Shown here: positions 28,412-37,679 of the stretch, piece by piece
How the letters are laid out: every line of letters begins with the position of its first letter
Position numbering within the stretch: the first letter of the stretch is position 1
Assembly (NCBI GenBank): GCA_050309435.1
Contig: JBNRMJ010000012.1
Coordinates: forward strand, 15,484 to 79,483
Reading direction: 5' to 3'
Source of the DNA: CAYXVJ01 sp050309435
Lineage (GTDB): Bacteria > Bacillota > Clostridia > Saccharofermentanales > Fastidiosipilaceae
DNA: 64,000 bases
The notes under the pieces: generated by a model
Told to the model about the DNA's origin: nothing
The model's input: only the letters and a program-made list of their open reading frames with translations
Database searches by the model: none
Position numbers and translations under genes: made by a program

Positions 28412-29323
28412 TTAAGATTCTGCATCCTCGCGCATTTTCGCAATGATCCGTTCGAGTTTTTGCAGTCTGTGATTCATACCCGATTTACCCAGAGGCGGAT
28501 CTAAAAGGGCTCCCAGCTCAACTAGAGAATGACCGGGGTTTTCGAGCCGGATACGTGCGGCATCCCGTAAATCATGCGGTAATTTATCGAGGCCGACCTC
28601 TTCGTCGTACCAGGTAAGGGCTTCAAGTTGACGGGCAGCCGTATTGGCGATGCGCTGCGCATTGGCGGTGTCACAGTTGACCATGCGATTCACGGTATTT
28701 CTCATATCCTTATCTACGCGAAGAGACTCGAACTGCAAAAGAGATACATGAGCGCCGACCAGACCCAGAAAATCCGAAATCTGCTGACCGTCCTTAAGAT
28801 AAACCACATTGTAGCCATATCTCTTCAGTAAGCTGCCGTTGATGCCATGACGCTTGAGCAGTCCCAGACAGAACTTGGCGACCTGAAGCCGGCGGCAGGC
28901 CAGTTCCAGGTGATATGCTCTGCTGGGCTCGGATACCGATCCGCCGGCCAGGTACATATACTTCAGAATGTGTACTTCATCTTCGGATGATAATTCTGCG
29001 GCAGGCGACATGAAGCGACCGTGCAGGGTATCAAAAGACAATGTTTCTTCAAGAAATTCCGTTACTTCATCAAGAGCTTCGCGACCTTCGATACGTATCG
29101 TATATAGTTCCCGCCCCCGTGTCAGCTTACTGGGCAAGCCAAGTACGCTCGCGAAATCTTCACGCAATCGTTCCGAAAACTGCTCATGACTGGTCGCCAG
29201 GGTGAGGTCATTAGCGTGGAAGCGCGCATTTAACAAGAGAGCAGTAGCCAGTTCAAGCTCCTTCTCTCTCTCGTCAGCTTCATGCCGACATAAATCATCT
29301 TTAATATCTTGTGAAAATGACAT
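28412..29323 (-). CDS. whiA: DNA-binding protein WhiA
   Basis: A 303-residue protein conserved in Gram-positive bacteria. The first ~200 residues are the degenerate LAGLIDADG homing-endonuclease fold (MSFSQDIKDDL start, LKYMYLAGGSVSEPSRAYHLEL, FCLGLLKRHG), and the C terminus is an HTH with LVELGALLDPPLGKSGMNHRLQKL. It affects cell division and sporulation genes in other Gram-positives. Located between yvcK and trmL, 21 bp after yvcK. Confidence 0.95.
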   Translation of the reverse strand: MSFSQDIKDDLCRHEADEREKELELATALLLNARFHANDLTLATSHEQFSERLREDFASVLGLPSKLTRGRELYTIRIEGREALDEVTEFLEETLSFDTLHGRFMSPAAELSSEDEVHILKYMYLAGGSVSEPSRAYHLELACRRLQVAKFCLGLLKRHGINGSLLKRYGYNVVYLKDGQQISDFLGLVGAHVSLLQFESLRVDKDMRNTVNRMVNCDTANAQRIANTAARQLEALTWYDEEVGLDKLPHDLRDAARIRLENPGHSLVELGALLDPPLGKSGMNHRLQKLERIIAKMREDAES

Positions 29324-29344
29324 CTTCGAATCCCGCTTCTCTTC

Positions 29345-30427
29345 TTATAAACCAAAAACCTCTTTACTGCCAAAAACCTTCGTCTCCGCACCGGCAATCT
29401 TCCGGTCGACAGCCTCCGCCGCCAGACTGGCCAGAATAACAGCCAGAGCATCGCTGTCATGGCGAACCCGCTGATCCTGAATCAACATCAGATTATCATC
29501 GATCAGCTTAAAACCGCAGTGCTTTTCTTCGATATCGCAGAGGACCGGCTCGGCATTTTGTTCTTTATATCGATCCAGTATGTTTTCATCAATCATCTCA
29601 TTATTGGCGATAACGTAATCCAGCAGTTCCGGCCCTTTACCGCATGCTCGCAAGAGCGCCTCAACATGATCCGAACAGGCATAAGACCTGGTTTCCGCCG
29701 GCTGTGTCATGATATTACAGACATAACACACACTTGCTTCGGTATCCTCGATGGCTTTCACGATTTGAGGAAACAATAAATTGGGAATGATACTGGTATA
29801 GAGACTGCCCGGGCCCAGAACGACCAGGTCGGCTGCCAGAATTTCCTCGATCGCCTCGCCCAGAGGTTCGGCATCATCCGGAATCATGCGGATTCGTTCG
29901 ATACGAACACCTTCCGGTAAATCGTGTTCGCCGATCGACGATTCACCAACTATGGTTCGTCCGTCGCTGAGATCTGCGGCAATATTGATATCTCTCAAAG
30001 ATACCGGTAAGACTTTACCGACCACCGCCAGAACATTGGAAAAATTACGCACGCCGTCATAAAAGCTGCCTGCTACTTCCGTCATGGCCGCAATAAACAA
30101 ATTACCGAAATTATGGCCTGCCAGGCTTCCTTCAGCGAAGCGATGGTTCATCAGCGGATCCATCATGCTCTCGCTATCGGCCAGCGCCAAAATACAGTTT
30201 CTGATATCTCCGGGAGGCAACATGCCCAGATCCTTGCGAAGCATACCCGACGATCCGCCGTTATCGGCTACCGTCACGATTGCACAGATGTTCTCCGTGT
30301 ATTTTTTCAAACCCCGGAGCATCGTGGATAAACCGGTTCCGCCGCCGATGACTACCACGCGGGGACCTTTTTCCGGCTGGCGAAAATAGTAAGGCACATT
30401 CTTATGTCTTTTCATTTTCAATACCAT
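29345..30427 (-). CDS. yvcK: YvcK/GlmR (CofD-like) gluconeogenesis factor
   Basis: A 360-residue protein of the YvcK family that binds UDP-sugars and supports wall precursor synthesis, especially on gluconeogenic carbon. It has the Rossmann-like VVVIGGGTGLSTMLRGLK, VTVADNGGSSGMLR, LPPGDIRNCILALAD and VLGPGSLYTSIIPNLL segments. Start 30427 overlaps the rapZ end by 26 bp and has AGGA eight bases ahead; ATG 30415 is an alternative. A ~35-residue C-terminal tail extends beyond the conserved core. Confidence 0.93.
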   Translation of the reverse strand: MVLKMKRHKNVPYYFRQPEKGPRVVVIGGGTGLSTMLRGLKKYTENICAIVTVADNGGSSGMLRKDLGMLPPGDIRNCILALADSESMMDPLMNHRFAEGSLAGHNFGNLFIAAMTEVAGSFYDGVRNFSNVLAVVGKVLPVSLRDINIAADLSDGRTIVGESSIGEHDLPEGVRIERIRMIPDDAEPLGEAIEEILAADLVVLGPGSLYTSIIPNLLFPQIVKAIEDTEASVCYVCNIMTQPAETRSYACSDHVEALLRACGKGPELLDYVIANNEMIDENILDRYKEQNAEPVLCDIEEKHCGFKLIDDNLMLIQDQRVRHDSDALAVILASLAAEAVDRKIAGAETKVFGSKEVFGL

Positions 30428-31340
30428 CCTTATGTTCCTGAACTGTACCCGACAAACGTTTCACATAAGAATCCTTATCGATGTCTCTGTGCTTGACCAG
30501 TACACGATAACCGTTCTTTTTCAGACGCTTGGCAAGCTCCTCGGCCAACGCCACGGAACGGTGTCTGCCCCCGGTACAGCCTACGGCCAGGGTCAGTCTG
30601 ACTTTTCCCTCCCTGACATAATACGGCAGAATATAGTCCAGAAGATTCATGCGCAGTTCCAGCCATTTTTGTGTCTCCGGATAAGCCAGAACCAATCCGT
30701 ACACATCTTCGTCCAATCCGCAAAGGGGGCGCAGAGCTTCGTCATAATAAGGATTGGGAATGAAACGAACATCCAGTACCTCATCCGAATCGGCAGGGAT
30801 TCCGTACTTAAAGCCAAAGGACTCCACCAGGATAGATAAACGCTCGTCAAACTCTCTGTTCTCGTTAAGAAAATCGTAAAGATAATCCCGTAAGGCACGC
30901 AGGTCCAGATTGCTGGTATCAATAACCTGATCGGCAACGCTGCGCAGCGGCTGCAGATGCTCGCGCTCTTCCTTAAGCGCCTGAACGATAGACATGTGTT
31001 CGGCCATCGGGTGATTGCGGCGTGACTGCTTATAGCGACTGATCAGAACATTATCGGAGCAATCCAGATAGATAACACGGTATTTATAACCGCTGTTCGA
31101 CAACTCGTCCAGGGCCTGCATCGTTCCGTTGAAAAACTCGGCGCTGCGAACATCCACAACGAATGCCAGGCGCTGAATGCCATAGCCTTCGCCATGGCGG
31201 CCTTCGACAAATGTCTTTACCATACTTAAAAGAAGCTGCGGCGGAAGATTATCGACACAAAAGAAGCCCATGTCTTCCAGATAGTCGGCGGCAACGCTTT
31301 TACCCGCGCCGGACATGCCGGTCAAAATGATAATCTCCAT
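30402..31340 (-). CDS. rapZ: RNase adapter / nucleotide-binding protein RapZ
   Basis: A 312-residue P-loop protein (YvcJ in Bacillus). Walker A GMSGAGKS is at residues 8-15, a Walker B-like FVVDVRS follows, and the C-terminal domain has LTLAVGCTGGRHRSVALAEELA. In E. coli it guides RNase E to a small RNA controlling GlmS; in Firmicutes the role is less defined. Overlaps yvcK, and starts 22 bp after murB. Confidence 0.95.
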   Translation of the reverse strand: MEIIILTGMSGAGKSVAADYLEDMGFFCVDNLPPQLLLSMVKTFVEGRHGEGYGIQRLAFVVDVRSAEFFNGTMQALDELSNSGYKYRVIYLDCSDNVLISRYKQSRRNHPMAEHMSIVQALKEEREHLQPLRSVADQVIDTSNLDLRALRDYLYDFLNENREFDERLSILVESFGFKYGIPADSDEVLDVRFIPNPYYDEALRPLCGLDEDVYGLVLAYPETQKWLELRMNLLDYILPYYVREGKVRLTLAVGCTGGRHRSVALAEELAKRLKKNGYRVLVKHRDIDKDSYVKRLSGTVQEHKDGIENEKT

Positions 31341-31362
31341 ATTCGAGCTCCTTTCTGTAAAA

Positions 31363-32361
31363 TTATCCTATGATGCGAATTTCCGTTTCGAGATCAACGG
31401 CAAACTTATCCTTGACCACCTTCTGAACATGCTTCACCAGAGCCTTGATATCATCGGCAGTCGCGTTTCCGCTGTTAATAATAAAACCGGCGTGCTTCTG
31501 AGATACTTCCGCGCCGCCGATGCGACAACCGCGAAGCCCCGCATCCGAGATTAATTTTCCGGCATAATATCCGGTAGGACGCTTAAAGACCGATCCCGCG
31601 CTGGGATACTCCAGAGGCTGGGTAGATTGACGTCGATTGGTGAAGTCCTCGATCATGTCGCGAATCGCCCCTGCATTACCATGCTTCAACTGAAACACGG
31701 ATGACAACACGAGACTGCCCTGATCACTGAACAAGCTGTGACGGTAAGCATAATCGTGCTCTTCTCCCACGGCCAGGTTCATCTGATTGTATTGATCGAT
31801 ATAAGTCGTGGCGATAATCACGTCTTCCATCGAATAACCGTAAGCTCCGGCATTCATAAAGACGGCACCGCCGACACTGCCCGGTATTCCGCAGGCAAAC
31901 TCCAGTCCGCTCAGATTATGTTCTGCCGCAAAAGCGGATAAATCGCTTAAGAGTGCTCCACTCTCGGCTTTAACATAAACCGCGTCTTCGCTTAAGCGCT
32001 GACGCATCGCTTCGTCGATCGGATGAGCCCCGATCAATTCCAGAACTTCGCTTTGACTCAAGATGCGTATATCTTTCATAGCTCCGCAGAATTGAATCAC
32101 CATGTGTTTTATGCCTTCGTCCGCGATCACGACATTGGACCCGCAACCGAGAACAGTCACGGGTAAAGAGATCATCTGGCAGGCACTAAGCAAACGTACA
32201 AGCTCCTCTGATGACTCCGGTTGGAAATATAGTTCGGCAGGCCCGCCCACACGAAAGGTCGTATGCGGGGCCAGAACCTCGTTTGTGCGAATCCTGCCGG
32301 CCAAATCCGGCAAGAGTTCTGCGAGAGCGGTGTACGTGCTTGTGAGTATTTTCTTTTCCAT
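31363..32361 (-). CDS. murB: UDP-N-acetylenolpyruvoylglucosamine reductase
   Basis: A 332-residue FAD enzyme for the second committed step of peptidoglycan precursor synthesis. It has the FAD-binding TTFRVGGPAELYF and LGCGSNVVIADEG, the GIPGSVGGAVFMNAGAYG core, YRHSLFS, and GSVFKRPTGYYAGKLI with the proton-donor Ser, ending ETEIRIIG. Four genes of this cluster (hprK, murB, rapZ, yvcK) are tightly packed and transcribed together. Confidence 0.96.
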   Translation of the reverse strand: MEKKILTSTYTALAELLPDLAGRIRTNEVLAPHTTFRVGGPAELYFQPESSEELVRLLSACQMISLPVTVLGCGSNVVIADEGIKHMVIQFCGAMKDIRILSQSEVLELIGAHPIDEAMRQRLSEDAVYVKAESGALLSDLSAFAAEHNLSGLEFACGIPGSVGGAVFMNAGAYGYSMEDVIIATTYIDQYNQMNLAVGEEHDYAYRHSLFSDQGSLVLSSVFQLKHGNAGAIRDMIEDFTNRRQSTQPLEYPSAGSVFKRPTGYYAGKLISDAGLRGCRIGGAEVSQKHAGFIINSGNATADDIKALVKHVQKVVKDKFAVDLETEIRIIG

Positions 32362-32402
32362 TATTTATCTATATGCGCATATTAAAGCGCTTCCTATTAA
32401 AT

Positions 32403-33317
32403 TTATTTCTTACCGAACAGGCGGTCCGTCAGGGCCTGCGCGGCATTATATCCCATCGTTTTCTGACGGAAATTAATGGCTGCGACCTCAACGATAATCG
32501 CCAGGTTTCTACCCGGTCTGACCGGAATCGTGGCCGAAGGTACTTGAATGCCCAGAATTTCAGTGTATTCCTGATTGATGCCCAGACGCTCGTAAACTTT
32601 TTTCTCGTCCCAGATTTCCAGGTTAATGACAAAATTGATGTTCTCCTGCATCTTGACCGAAGAAACACCAAACAGTTCCTTGACATCCATAATCCCCAGT
32701 CCGCGAAGCTCGATTAAGTGACGAATGATTTCGGGCGCCTGACCCAGGAGGGTGGTTTCCGAAACACGCTTCACTTCGACGAGATCGTCAGCGATCAGAC
32801 GATGTCCGCGATTGACGATTTCCATAGCTGTTTCCGACTTACCGACGCCGCTTTCACCCAGAATCAGAATACCTTCGCCGTAAATCTCAACGAGAACACC
32901 ATGCAGGGTCGTCGTCGGGGCAAGTTCGACATTTAAGTATTTGATTAAGGAACTCATGACATTTGATGTCGCTTCATCGGTTCGAAGCAGCGGAATCGAA
33001 TAGCGTTCGGAGCACTCTCTCATTTCCGGATAAACTTCGTGATGGCGAGACAGGATCAAACAGGGAATCCCCATCGCAAAGAGTCGATCCAGACTGCGAT
33101 ATCGTTCCTCGGGATCTAAATGAGCGAGGTATGCCATTTCGATATTGCCGAACAATTGAATGCGATCGGGACCGAAATGTTCGAAATAACCTGTCAACTG
33201 TAAACCCGGTCTTGTGACGTCGGCAACAGTGATCAAAATATCTTCCGTATTACCGAAAGATGTTATTTCCTCAAACTGAAACTCATTAATTATGGATTTA
33301 AGACTGACTGCTGCCAT
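32403..33317 (-). CDS. hprK: HPr kinase/phosphorylase
   Basis: A 304-residue bifunctional enzyme that phosphorylates and dephosphorylates HPr at Ser46 for carbon catabolite control. The Walker A GESGVGKSE is around residue 155, followed by HRLIADDLVEVK and the capping LRGLGIMDVKELFG signature; the C-terminal VRPGRNLAIIVEVAAINFR is typical. First gene of the hprK-murB-rapZ-yvcK-whiA cluster. Indicates PTS-linked carbon regulation in this organism. Confidence 0.96.
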   Translation of the reverse strand: MAAVSLKSIINEFQFEEITSFGNTEDILITVADVTRPGLQLTGYFEHFGPDRIQLFGNIEMAYLAHLDPEERYRSLDRLFAMGIPCLILSRHHEVYPEMRECSERYSIPLLRTDEATSNVMSSLIKYLNVELAPTTTLHGVLVEIYGEGILILGESGVGKSETAMEIVNRGHRLIADDLVEVKRVSETTLLGQAPEIIRHLIELRGLGIMDVKELFGVSSVKMQENINFVINLEIWDEKKVYERLGINQEYTEILGIQVPSATIPVRPGRNLAIIVEVAAINFRQKTMGYNAAQALTDRLFGKK

Positions 33318-33418
33318 ACATTCCTCCCATGACTCTGATCAATATCAGTTTACCACAAGATGAAACCATTCGTTCCTGTAATTAAACACGGCAAAACATG
33401 AAAAAAGATCTTCTGACA

Positions 33419-33451
33419 ATAAAAAAACCGATTACCATGAATCGGTTTCTA
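33419..33451 (-). terminator. Terminator of the solitary tRNA-Gly
   Basis: Minus strand: AAACCGATT-CATGGT-AATCGGTTT followed by TTTTATT, eight bases after the tRNA CCA end. Confidence 0.88.
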
Positions 33452-33458
33452 TCTATCC

Positions 33459-33533
33459 TGGAGCGGAATACGAGATTCGAACTCGCGACTTTCACCTTGG
33501 CAAGGTGACACTCTACCACTGAGTTAATTCCGC
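33459..33533 (-). tRNA. tRNA-Gly (anticodon GCC), copy 1
   Basis: A 75-nt cloverleaf with encoded CCA: acceptor GCGGAAT/ATTCCGC, anticodon loop containing GCC within CTTGCCAAG, T arm GCGAGTTCGAATCTCGT. It stands alone with its own promoter and terminator. A 78-bp stretch (33458-33535) is identical to the copy in the tRNA cluster at 44473-44550. Confidence 0.97.
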
Positions 33534-33553
33534 AACTCGCAAGCACGGAGACT

Positions 33554-33582
33554 ATTGTAGGCAGATTCTTCTGAATTGTCAA
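33554..33582 (-). promoter_or_regulatory. Promoter of tRNA-Gly copy 1
   Basis: Minus strand TTGACA, 17 bp, TACAAT; about 20 bp before the tRNA 5' end. Confidence 0.82.
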
Positions 33583-33620
33583 CTGTCTCCTGCTTGATGA
33601 GAAAATCTCTCTTAAACCAT

Positions 33621-34541
33621 TTAGTAAAGCGGTCCGTTGACCTGACCGTAAAAATCCTTGAACGGATCCGGCAGATCTCTGGTGTCTCCGCCAAGACGTT
33701 TAATCGAGGATATGGACTCGTAATACAATTGACGGTCCAGTTCCTTTTCATATTCGATGATGTAATTTCTTAAGAGAACGACTCCTCGGGCATCGCCGTA
33801 ATCCCCGATACAAATCGCAGGGATGACTTTACGATTCGATCGTCTAAAGGCCGTGCGAAGCAGCGGATAAATGTCCGTATCGCGAAGCCTGCTGCCGAGT
33901 TGAGTCAAGTAAACAAGGAGGTACTCATGAGCCGATGTATAAATGTCGGCGGAGTCATGGAAAGCATTCAGCCTCTCTGCCAGAGCTTCCAAACCGGCCT
34001 GGCCCAGCTGATCGAAAAAGTACTGACCGGCATCGGCAATCACGCCCTGAGGCTCTCCTGCGGCGGTAAAACGCTCGAAAAAGACGGGAACGAAGTCCAT
34101 ATCCTGCCATTCGCCCAAAAGCTTTATCGCTGCCGCTGCTTCCAGGACATCATCGTTGGTTTCGCCGGATGAATAATCTACGACAACCGCCAGTTCGCGT
34201 AAAGCCGGTTTTAAGGATTCGGCATGCTTCCCCAACTTGATCTTCAGTAAATCCGGCAGTTCTTCGTCGCAGTAACGAGCTGCCAGACGGGTAAAAGCCA
34301 TTAACTCATCAACACCGTCGAGATCATCGAGGTACTCCTCGGGTAGCCTGCCGCCGATAACAGCCAACGGTTTTTGATGCCATGACTGCATATCATTCAT
34401 CGTAGCCTGGCGAACCTGAGTATAGAAATCCGGGGAGTCGGCAACTCTGGGATCAATATTTTCCGTTATTCTCTCAAAAGCATCGGCAATCGCTTCGTTA
34501 TAAGCTCGAAAAAAAGCAATGACTTCGGTTTCGTTATACAT
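33621..34541 (-). CDS. Unrecognised alpha-helical, HEAT-like protein
   Basis: A 306-residue acidic soluble protein. I do not recognise a named family. The sequence is almost wholly helical with roughly 40-residue periodic helix pairs (for example ETNDDVLEAAAAIKLLGEW, VIADAGQYFFDQLG, YPLLRTAFRRSNRKVIP), which suggests a HEAT/ARM-type superhelix used for protein binding. No catalytic motif, signal peptide or TM segment is visible. It lies 117 bp downstream of the MFS gene in the same direction and ends 88 bp from the tRNA-Gly gene. Confidence 0.7.
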   Translation of the reverse strand: MYNETEVIAFFRAYNEAIADAFERITENIDPRVADSPDFYTQVRQATMNDMQSWHQKPLAVIGGRLPEEYLDDLDGVDELMAFTRLAARYCDEELPDLLKIKLGKHAESLKPALRELAVVVDYSSGETNDDVLEAAAAIKLLGEWQDMDFVPVFFERFTAAGEPQGVIADAGQYFFDQLGQAGLEALAERLNAFHDSADIYTSAHEYLLVYLTQLGSRLRDTDIYPLLRTAFRRSNRKVIPAICIGDYGDARGVVLLRNYIIEYEKELDRQLYYESISSIKRLGGDTRDLPDPFKDFYGQVNGPLY

Positions 34542-34658
34542 AAAACTCTCCTTAGTGGGGAATCTATTCGACGTGTGTAAGGCTCCCCTGTCCGGGAGTT
34601 CTTCTTTACCTGCTTTTCATGATAATACAATCTCCGCCAAAGTTCCAGTTGGATCCGC

Positions 34659-36014
34659 TCAGGCAGTGATGCCGGCATCAGGCTCTGTACGAAGACGATG
34701 CCAGTACAAGTAAAACAGGAGTGCACCCAGCGCACGTATACCCGCAGTCACCAGTAAAGATAAGGAAATGGCCGTATGACCGGCTCCCAGCGCGCCATAC
34801 AACGTGGTGCCCATCAGCTGCATGACACAGCTGGTTGCCAGCAGCAAGCTGTTAAACAACGAGATGTTCAGGTTTCTCTGCCGTTCCGGCAAAACTTCAA
34901 GCAGACACTGAAAAAAACTAAGTTGAAAGGCCGGAAAAGTAAACGCACTGAGCAAGTTTAATACAAGCATTCCGGGCAGTACAATCGCCTGAGGCAAATA
35001 AGACGCAGTGATCGTCATGAGAGGGTTAAACGCCAGACCGGCCGCCCCGACGACGATAGCCAGCCGTATCCCGTGTTTGCGGATAAAGGCCCCCCAGGGC
35101 TTTACCATGATCCATTGAACCAGCGTAGCCGTGACCGAGATAAGAGACAACCAGGTTTCGTTAGCACCCATATAGTCTACTTGCATGATAAAAAAGAGCT
35201 GCCAGCCCATATACCATCCGGCATGTAAAACAACAGAGATGACGATGAACACACGGGTTCTTCCGTCAGCCAGAATAAGTTTCAGAGAAAACCATAAATC
35301 TTTCACTTTCTGACCACTGCTCGGACTGATGACTTCCGGTAGTTTTCTAAGCAAGCGAAGCTGCAGCAGAACGGCGACAAAAGCAAGAATAAAGAACATC
35401 TGATACAAATAAGTGCGCAAAGGACGATCACCCGCCCGGCCCAGTAATAAACCTGTCAGCTGTACGATCACGATACCCGCCGTAAAGGTTAATGATGTCC
35501 TTGATGTATATACCTGGTTTCTTTCCCGTATCGCTACTACATCCGGGAAGTAGTTCTGCCAGGTGGTGTTGTAGAGCTGGACCGGCGCATTAGCCAGAGC
35601 AATAATCACTATAAAGTACGTAAGCCGCCGGGTTTCCGGAATGAGGGGCGTAATTGCCGCCAGACTGTATAAGAAGCCGGCCAGAAAGGCCGTCATGGAA
35701 ACCGGCTTACGGCTGCTTTTAACGCGACCCAGAAGCAGAGAGCCGGGGATCAGGACCAGGAGAGCCGTTAACTGAGGAAGGGATGCCAGACGGCCGAGCT
35801 GATCGGCATTGGCCCCCATTCGGGTCGCGAACATATTGTTGTTGGCCGTACCCAGATTGATCATGGTCGCCGCCAGCAGGCCTTCGAAGCCCATTAAACG
35901 AGATGTCCTGCGAGACGGATCGGACATATTCGTCTGCAGTCTTAAATACTCCGTCTGAAGACGCAGAGCCGGTCGAGATGCCTTTAACTGCGCAATACCC
36001 CATTTTCTTCTCAA
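34659..36014 (-). CDS. MFS transporter
   Basis: A 451-residue protein with about twelve hydrophobic helices and the loop 2-3 motif GSLLLGRVKSSRKP, a variant of the MFS signature. The C-terminal half repeats the fold. The start is probably TTG 36014, preceded by GAGGG; the next Met (30 residues in) just before MSDPSRRTSRLMGFEG is the alternative, and the N-terminal extension is basic and not membrane-like. Substrate unknown. It is not closely similar to the decayed MFS gene at 37.6-38.2 kb. Confidence 0.82.
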   Translation of the reverse strand: MRRKWGIAQLKASRPALRLQTEYLRLQTNMSDPSRRTSRLMGFEGLLAATMINLGTANNNMFATRMGANADQLGRLASLPQLTALLVLIPGSLLLGRVKSSRKPVSMTAFLAGFLYSLAAITPLIPETRRLTYFIVIIALANAPVQLYNTTWQNYFPDVVAIRERNQVYTSRTSLTFTAGIVIVQLTGLLLGRAGDRPLRTYLYQMFFILAFVAVLLQLRLLRKLPEVISPSSGQKVKDLWFSLKLILADGRTRVFIVISVVLHAGWYMGWQLFFIMQVDYMGANETWLSLISVTATLVQWIMVKPWGAFIRKHGIRLAIVVGAAGLAFNPLMTITASYLPQAIVLPGMLVLNLLSAFTFPAFQLSFFQCLLEVLPERQRNLNISLFNSLLLATSCVMQLMGTTLYGALGAGHTAISLSLLVTAGIRALGALLFYLYWHRLRTEPDAGITA

Positions 36015-36151
36015 GCTCTATCCCTCTTGCTTTCCTTTTGCCTTACATTCTACCAGTGATTTTGTCTGAATAAAGCCGGCGACGGCGGCGAGATAATAAT
36101 AGTTCGAAACTCCTTTATACTCAATAGAAGATAATATTCAAAGGAGATATC

Positions 36152-36493
36152 ATGAGCGAAGTAAATAGTTGTCCCCAATGTAAAGGGGAGCATGTTTTTT
36201 CCGACGGAAGCGATCTGTTTACATGTCCGGATTGCTGGTTTCAGTTTACCAAGGCTGATCTGCTTGCCGCACAAGAGGCTGCCATCGTACGTGATGCCAA
36301 CGGTCATCCCATCGAGAACGGTGCAGCCTTAGTCGTCACACAAGACATTAAACTTGGCGGATCAAAAGTCATTAAGAGAGGTTCAAAAGCAAAAAACATA
36401 AAAGTTTTAGACGAGCCTTTTGACGGTCATGAGCTGGAGTGTACGATTGACGGTATCGGCCGCATCTACATCTATGCCAGGTATGCAAAATAA
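36152..36493 (+). CDS. yjdM: PhnA/YjdM family zinc-ribbon protein
   Basis: A 113-residue cytoplasmic protein. The N-terminal zinc ribbon has CPQC (residues 7-10) and CPDC (residues 25-28), and the C-terminal KOW-like domain has GAALVVTQDIKLGGSKVIKRGSKAKNI. This is the 'alkylphosphonate utilisation PhnA' family, whose name is historical; it is not part of the C-P lyase and its role is unknown. AAAGGAG precedes ATG. Followed 66 bp later by a small membrane protein gene. Confidence 0.9.
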   Translation: MSEVNSCPQCKGEHVFSDGSDLFTCPDCWFQFTKADLLAAQEAAIVRDANGHPIENGAALVVTQDIKLGGSKVIKRGSKAKNIKVLDEPFDGHELECTIDGIGRIYIYARYAK

Positions 36494-36559
36494 TATTATG
36501 CTAAAATAACATAACTTCCGTTATACTGGTATGTAACTATAAACCCATACAAAGGAGAT

Positions 36560-36793
36560 TTGAAATTGTTGATGAACATCGCGCGCAGCGCAGCCTTTCT
36601 GATTTGGCCGAGCACAGGCTCTTTCGTACTTACCCTGGCGATCGTGGCAATTGCAGCCGTTTTAGTCGTTCGCTATATCAAGACTAAGGGCAACGCCTCA
36701 GACAAAAAGATTGAAGCTTATCCTCAAACCACCTCGGTACGGACAAACATCCAGACAGCCAAGACAGACGACGAAAATGGCAAGAAAGAGTAA
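36560..36793 (+). CDS. Small single-pass membrane protein, unknown
   Basis: Up to 77 residues: one hydrophobic helix (FVLTLAIVAIAAVLVVRYI) and a polar cytoplasmic-looking tail rich in Lys, Thr and Asp. AAAGGAG at 36551-36557 is best placed for TTG 36566 (spacing 8); TTG 36560 is too near and ATG 36572 rather far, so the start is uncertain by a few codons. No family recognised. Followed by a terminator, so it may be co-transcribed with the PhnA-type gene. Confidence 0.65.
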   Translation: MKLLMNIARSAAFLIWPSTGSFVLTLAIVAIAAVLVVRYIKTKGNASDKKIEAYPQTTSVRTNIQTAKTDDENGKKE

Positions 36794-36830
36794 ACAGGCT
36801 CTTTTAGGCATCTGATTATAGCGAATCAAA

Positions 36831-36868
36831 CGAAGGAGTTTTCATATCTATGAAAGCTCCTTTTTTCG
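36831..36868 (+). terminator. Terminator after the small membrane protein
   Basis: GGAGTTTTCAT-ATCT-ATGAAAGCTCC stem with one mismatch, then TTTTTT. Confidence 0.82.
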
Positions 36869-36890
36869 AGACGTTAAGGATACTGTCCCT

Positions 36891-37679
36891 TTAGCTTGCT
36901 ATGTCGACGAGCATTCTTTCATACTCGTATGCTTGTTTATATTTCCTGTGGGCTATGAAGACTTTTGTGATGAGCGCACGATGAAACCGCAGATAGCCGA
37001 TAGTCCTGGCATCTTTCAAACAGTCGATCAGCGTTTCGATCACAGCTAAACTATGTGGATTCGACTCGTAATTTTCACTCACTTGAATGGCCGTTTCTTC
37101 GTATATGATCTTTCTGACCGGATCTTGCTGGACGTTCTTTTTCATTTCGCCTAGTTCCCGGCGTGCCCGGGTCTCATCTCCTTCGGCCAGCGCCAGGCAA
37201 GCCAACTTATGGTGCAGATAGAAACCGTAAGTTCCCGGAATCTTATGAAGCAGTTTTGCAGCTTTTTTCAGATCGCCGATTTCAAGATAACTGGCTCCAA
37301 GATTATAGTTGATATCGCTTTCCAAACGGGGCCAAATACTGCTCTTGATAAAACGGGCGGCTCGTTCGTAATATGTAATCGCTACGCCAAGATGCCCTTC
37401 CGAGGCATACCCGGTACCGATCACCATATTGGCTTCGATCAGCGTATAGAGATTTCCTTCTTCGACTGCACGGGCAATGCATTGATCGCCGATGCTCTTT
37501 ATTTCTTCGAAGCGATTATTATGCAGACAAACCTGCATATAGTGCAGAAGACTAAAACTGTTGTGCAGCAGATCGTCTATCTTTTTCGCCTGATCAGGCG
37601 ATGAACGTTTTTCATAGTCCGTCAAGGAAAGGGATTCGTTATTTTCGCAGTGTGAGAGGCCTCCGAAACATCGGAACAT
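36891..37679 (-). CDS. TPR-repeat protein, probably a regulator that lost its HTH
   Basis: A 262-codon frame of helical TPR-like repeats (for example TLIEANMVIGTGYASEGHLG, SDINYNLGASYLEIGDLKKA, HHKLACLALAEGDETRARRE). Such arrays usually follow an N-terminal XRE HTH in PlcR/Rgg-like peptide-sensing regulators. Here the first ~35 residues are not HTH-like, and the 5' end overlaps the remnant of an MFS gene on the other strand, so the N-terminal domain seems lost by rearrangement. I see no convincing ribosome site. It may be a truncated pseudogene. Confidence 0.5.
   Translation of the reverse strand: MFRCFGGLSHCENNESLSLTDYEKRSSPDQAKKIDDLLHNSFSLLHYMQVCLHNNRFEEIKSIGDQCIARAVEEGNLYTLIEANMVIGTGYASEGHLGVAITYYERAARFIKSSIWPRLESDINYNLGASYLEIGDLKKAAKLLHKIPGTYGFYLHHKLACLALAEGDETRARRELGEMKKNVQQDPVRKIIYEETAIQVSENYESNPHSLAVIETLIDCLKDARTIGYLRFHRALITKVFIAHRKYKQAYEYERMLVDIAS

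Noticed and set aside
34466..34735. 89-codon frame overlapping the MFS and helical-protein genes
   Set aside because: It overlaps the ends of two better-supported genes in the same direction and has no recognisable content.
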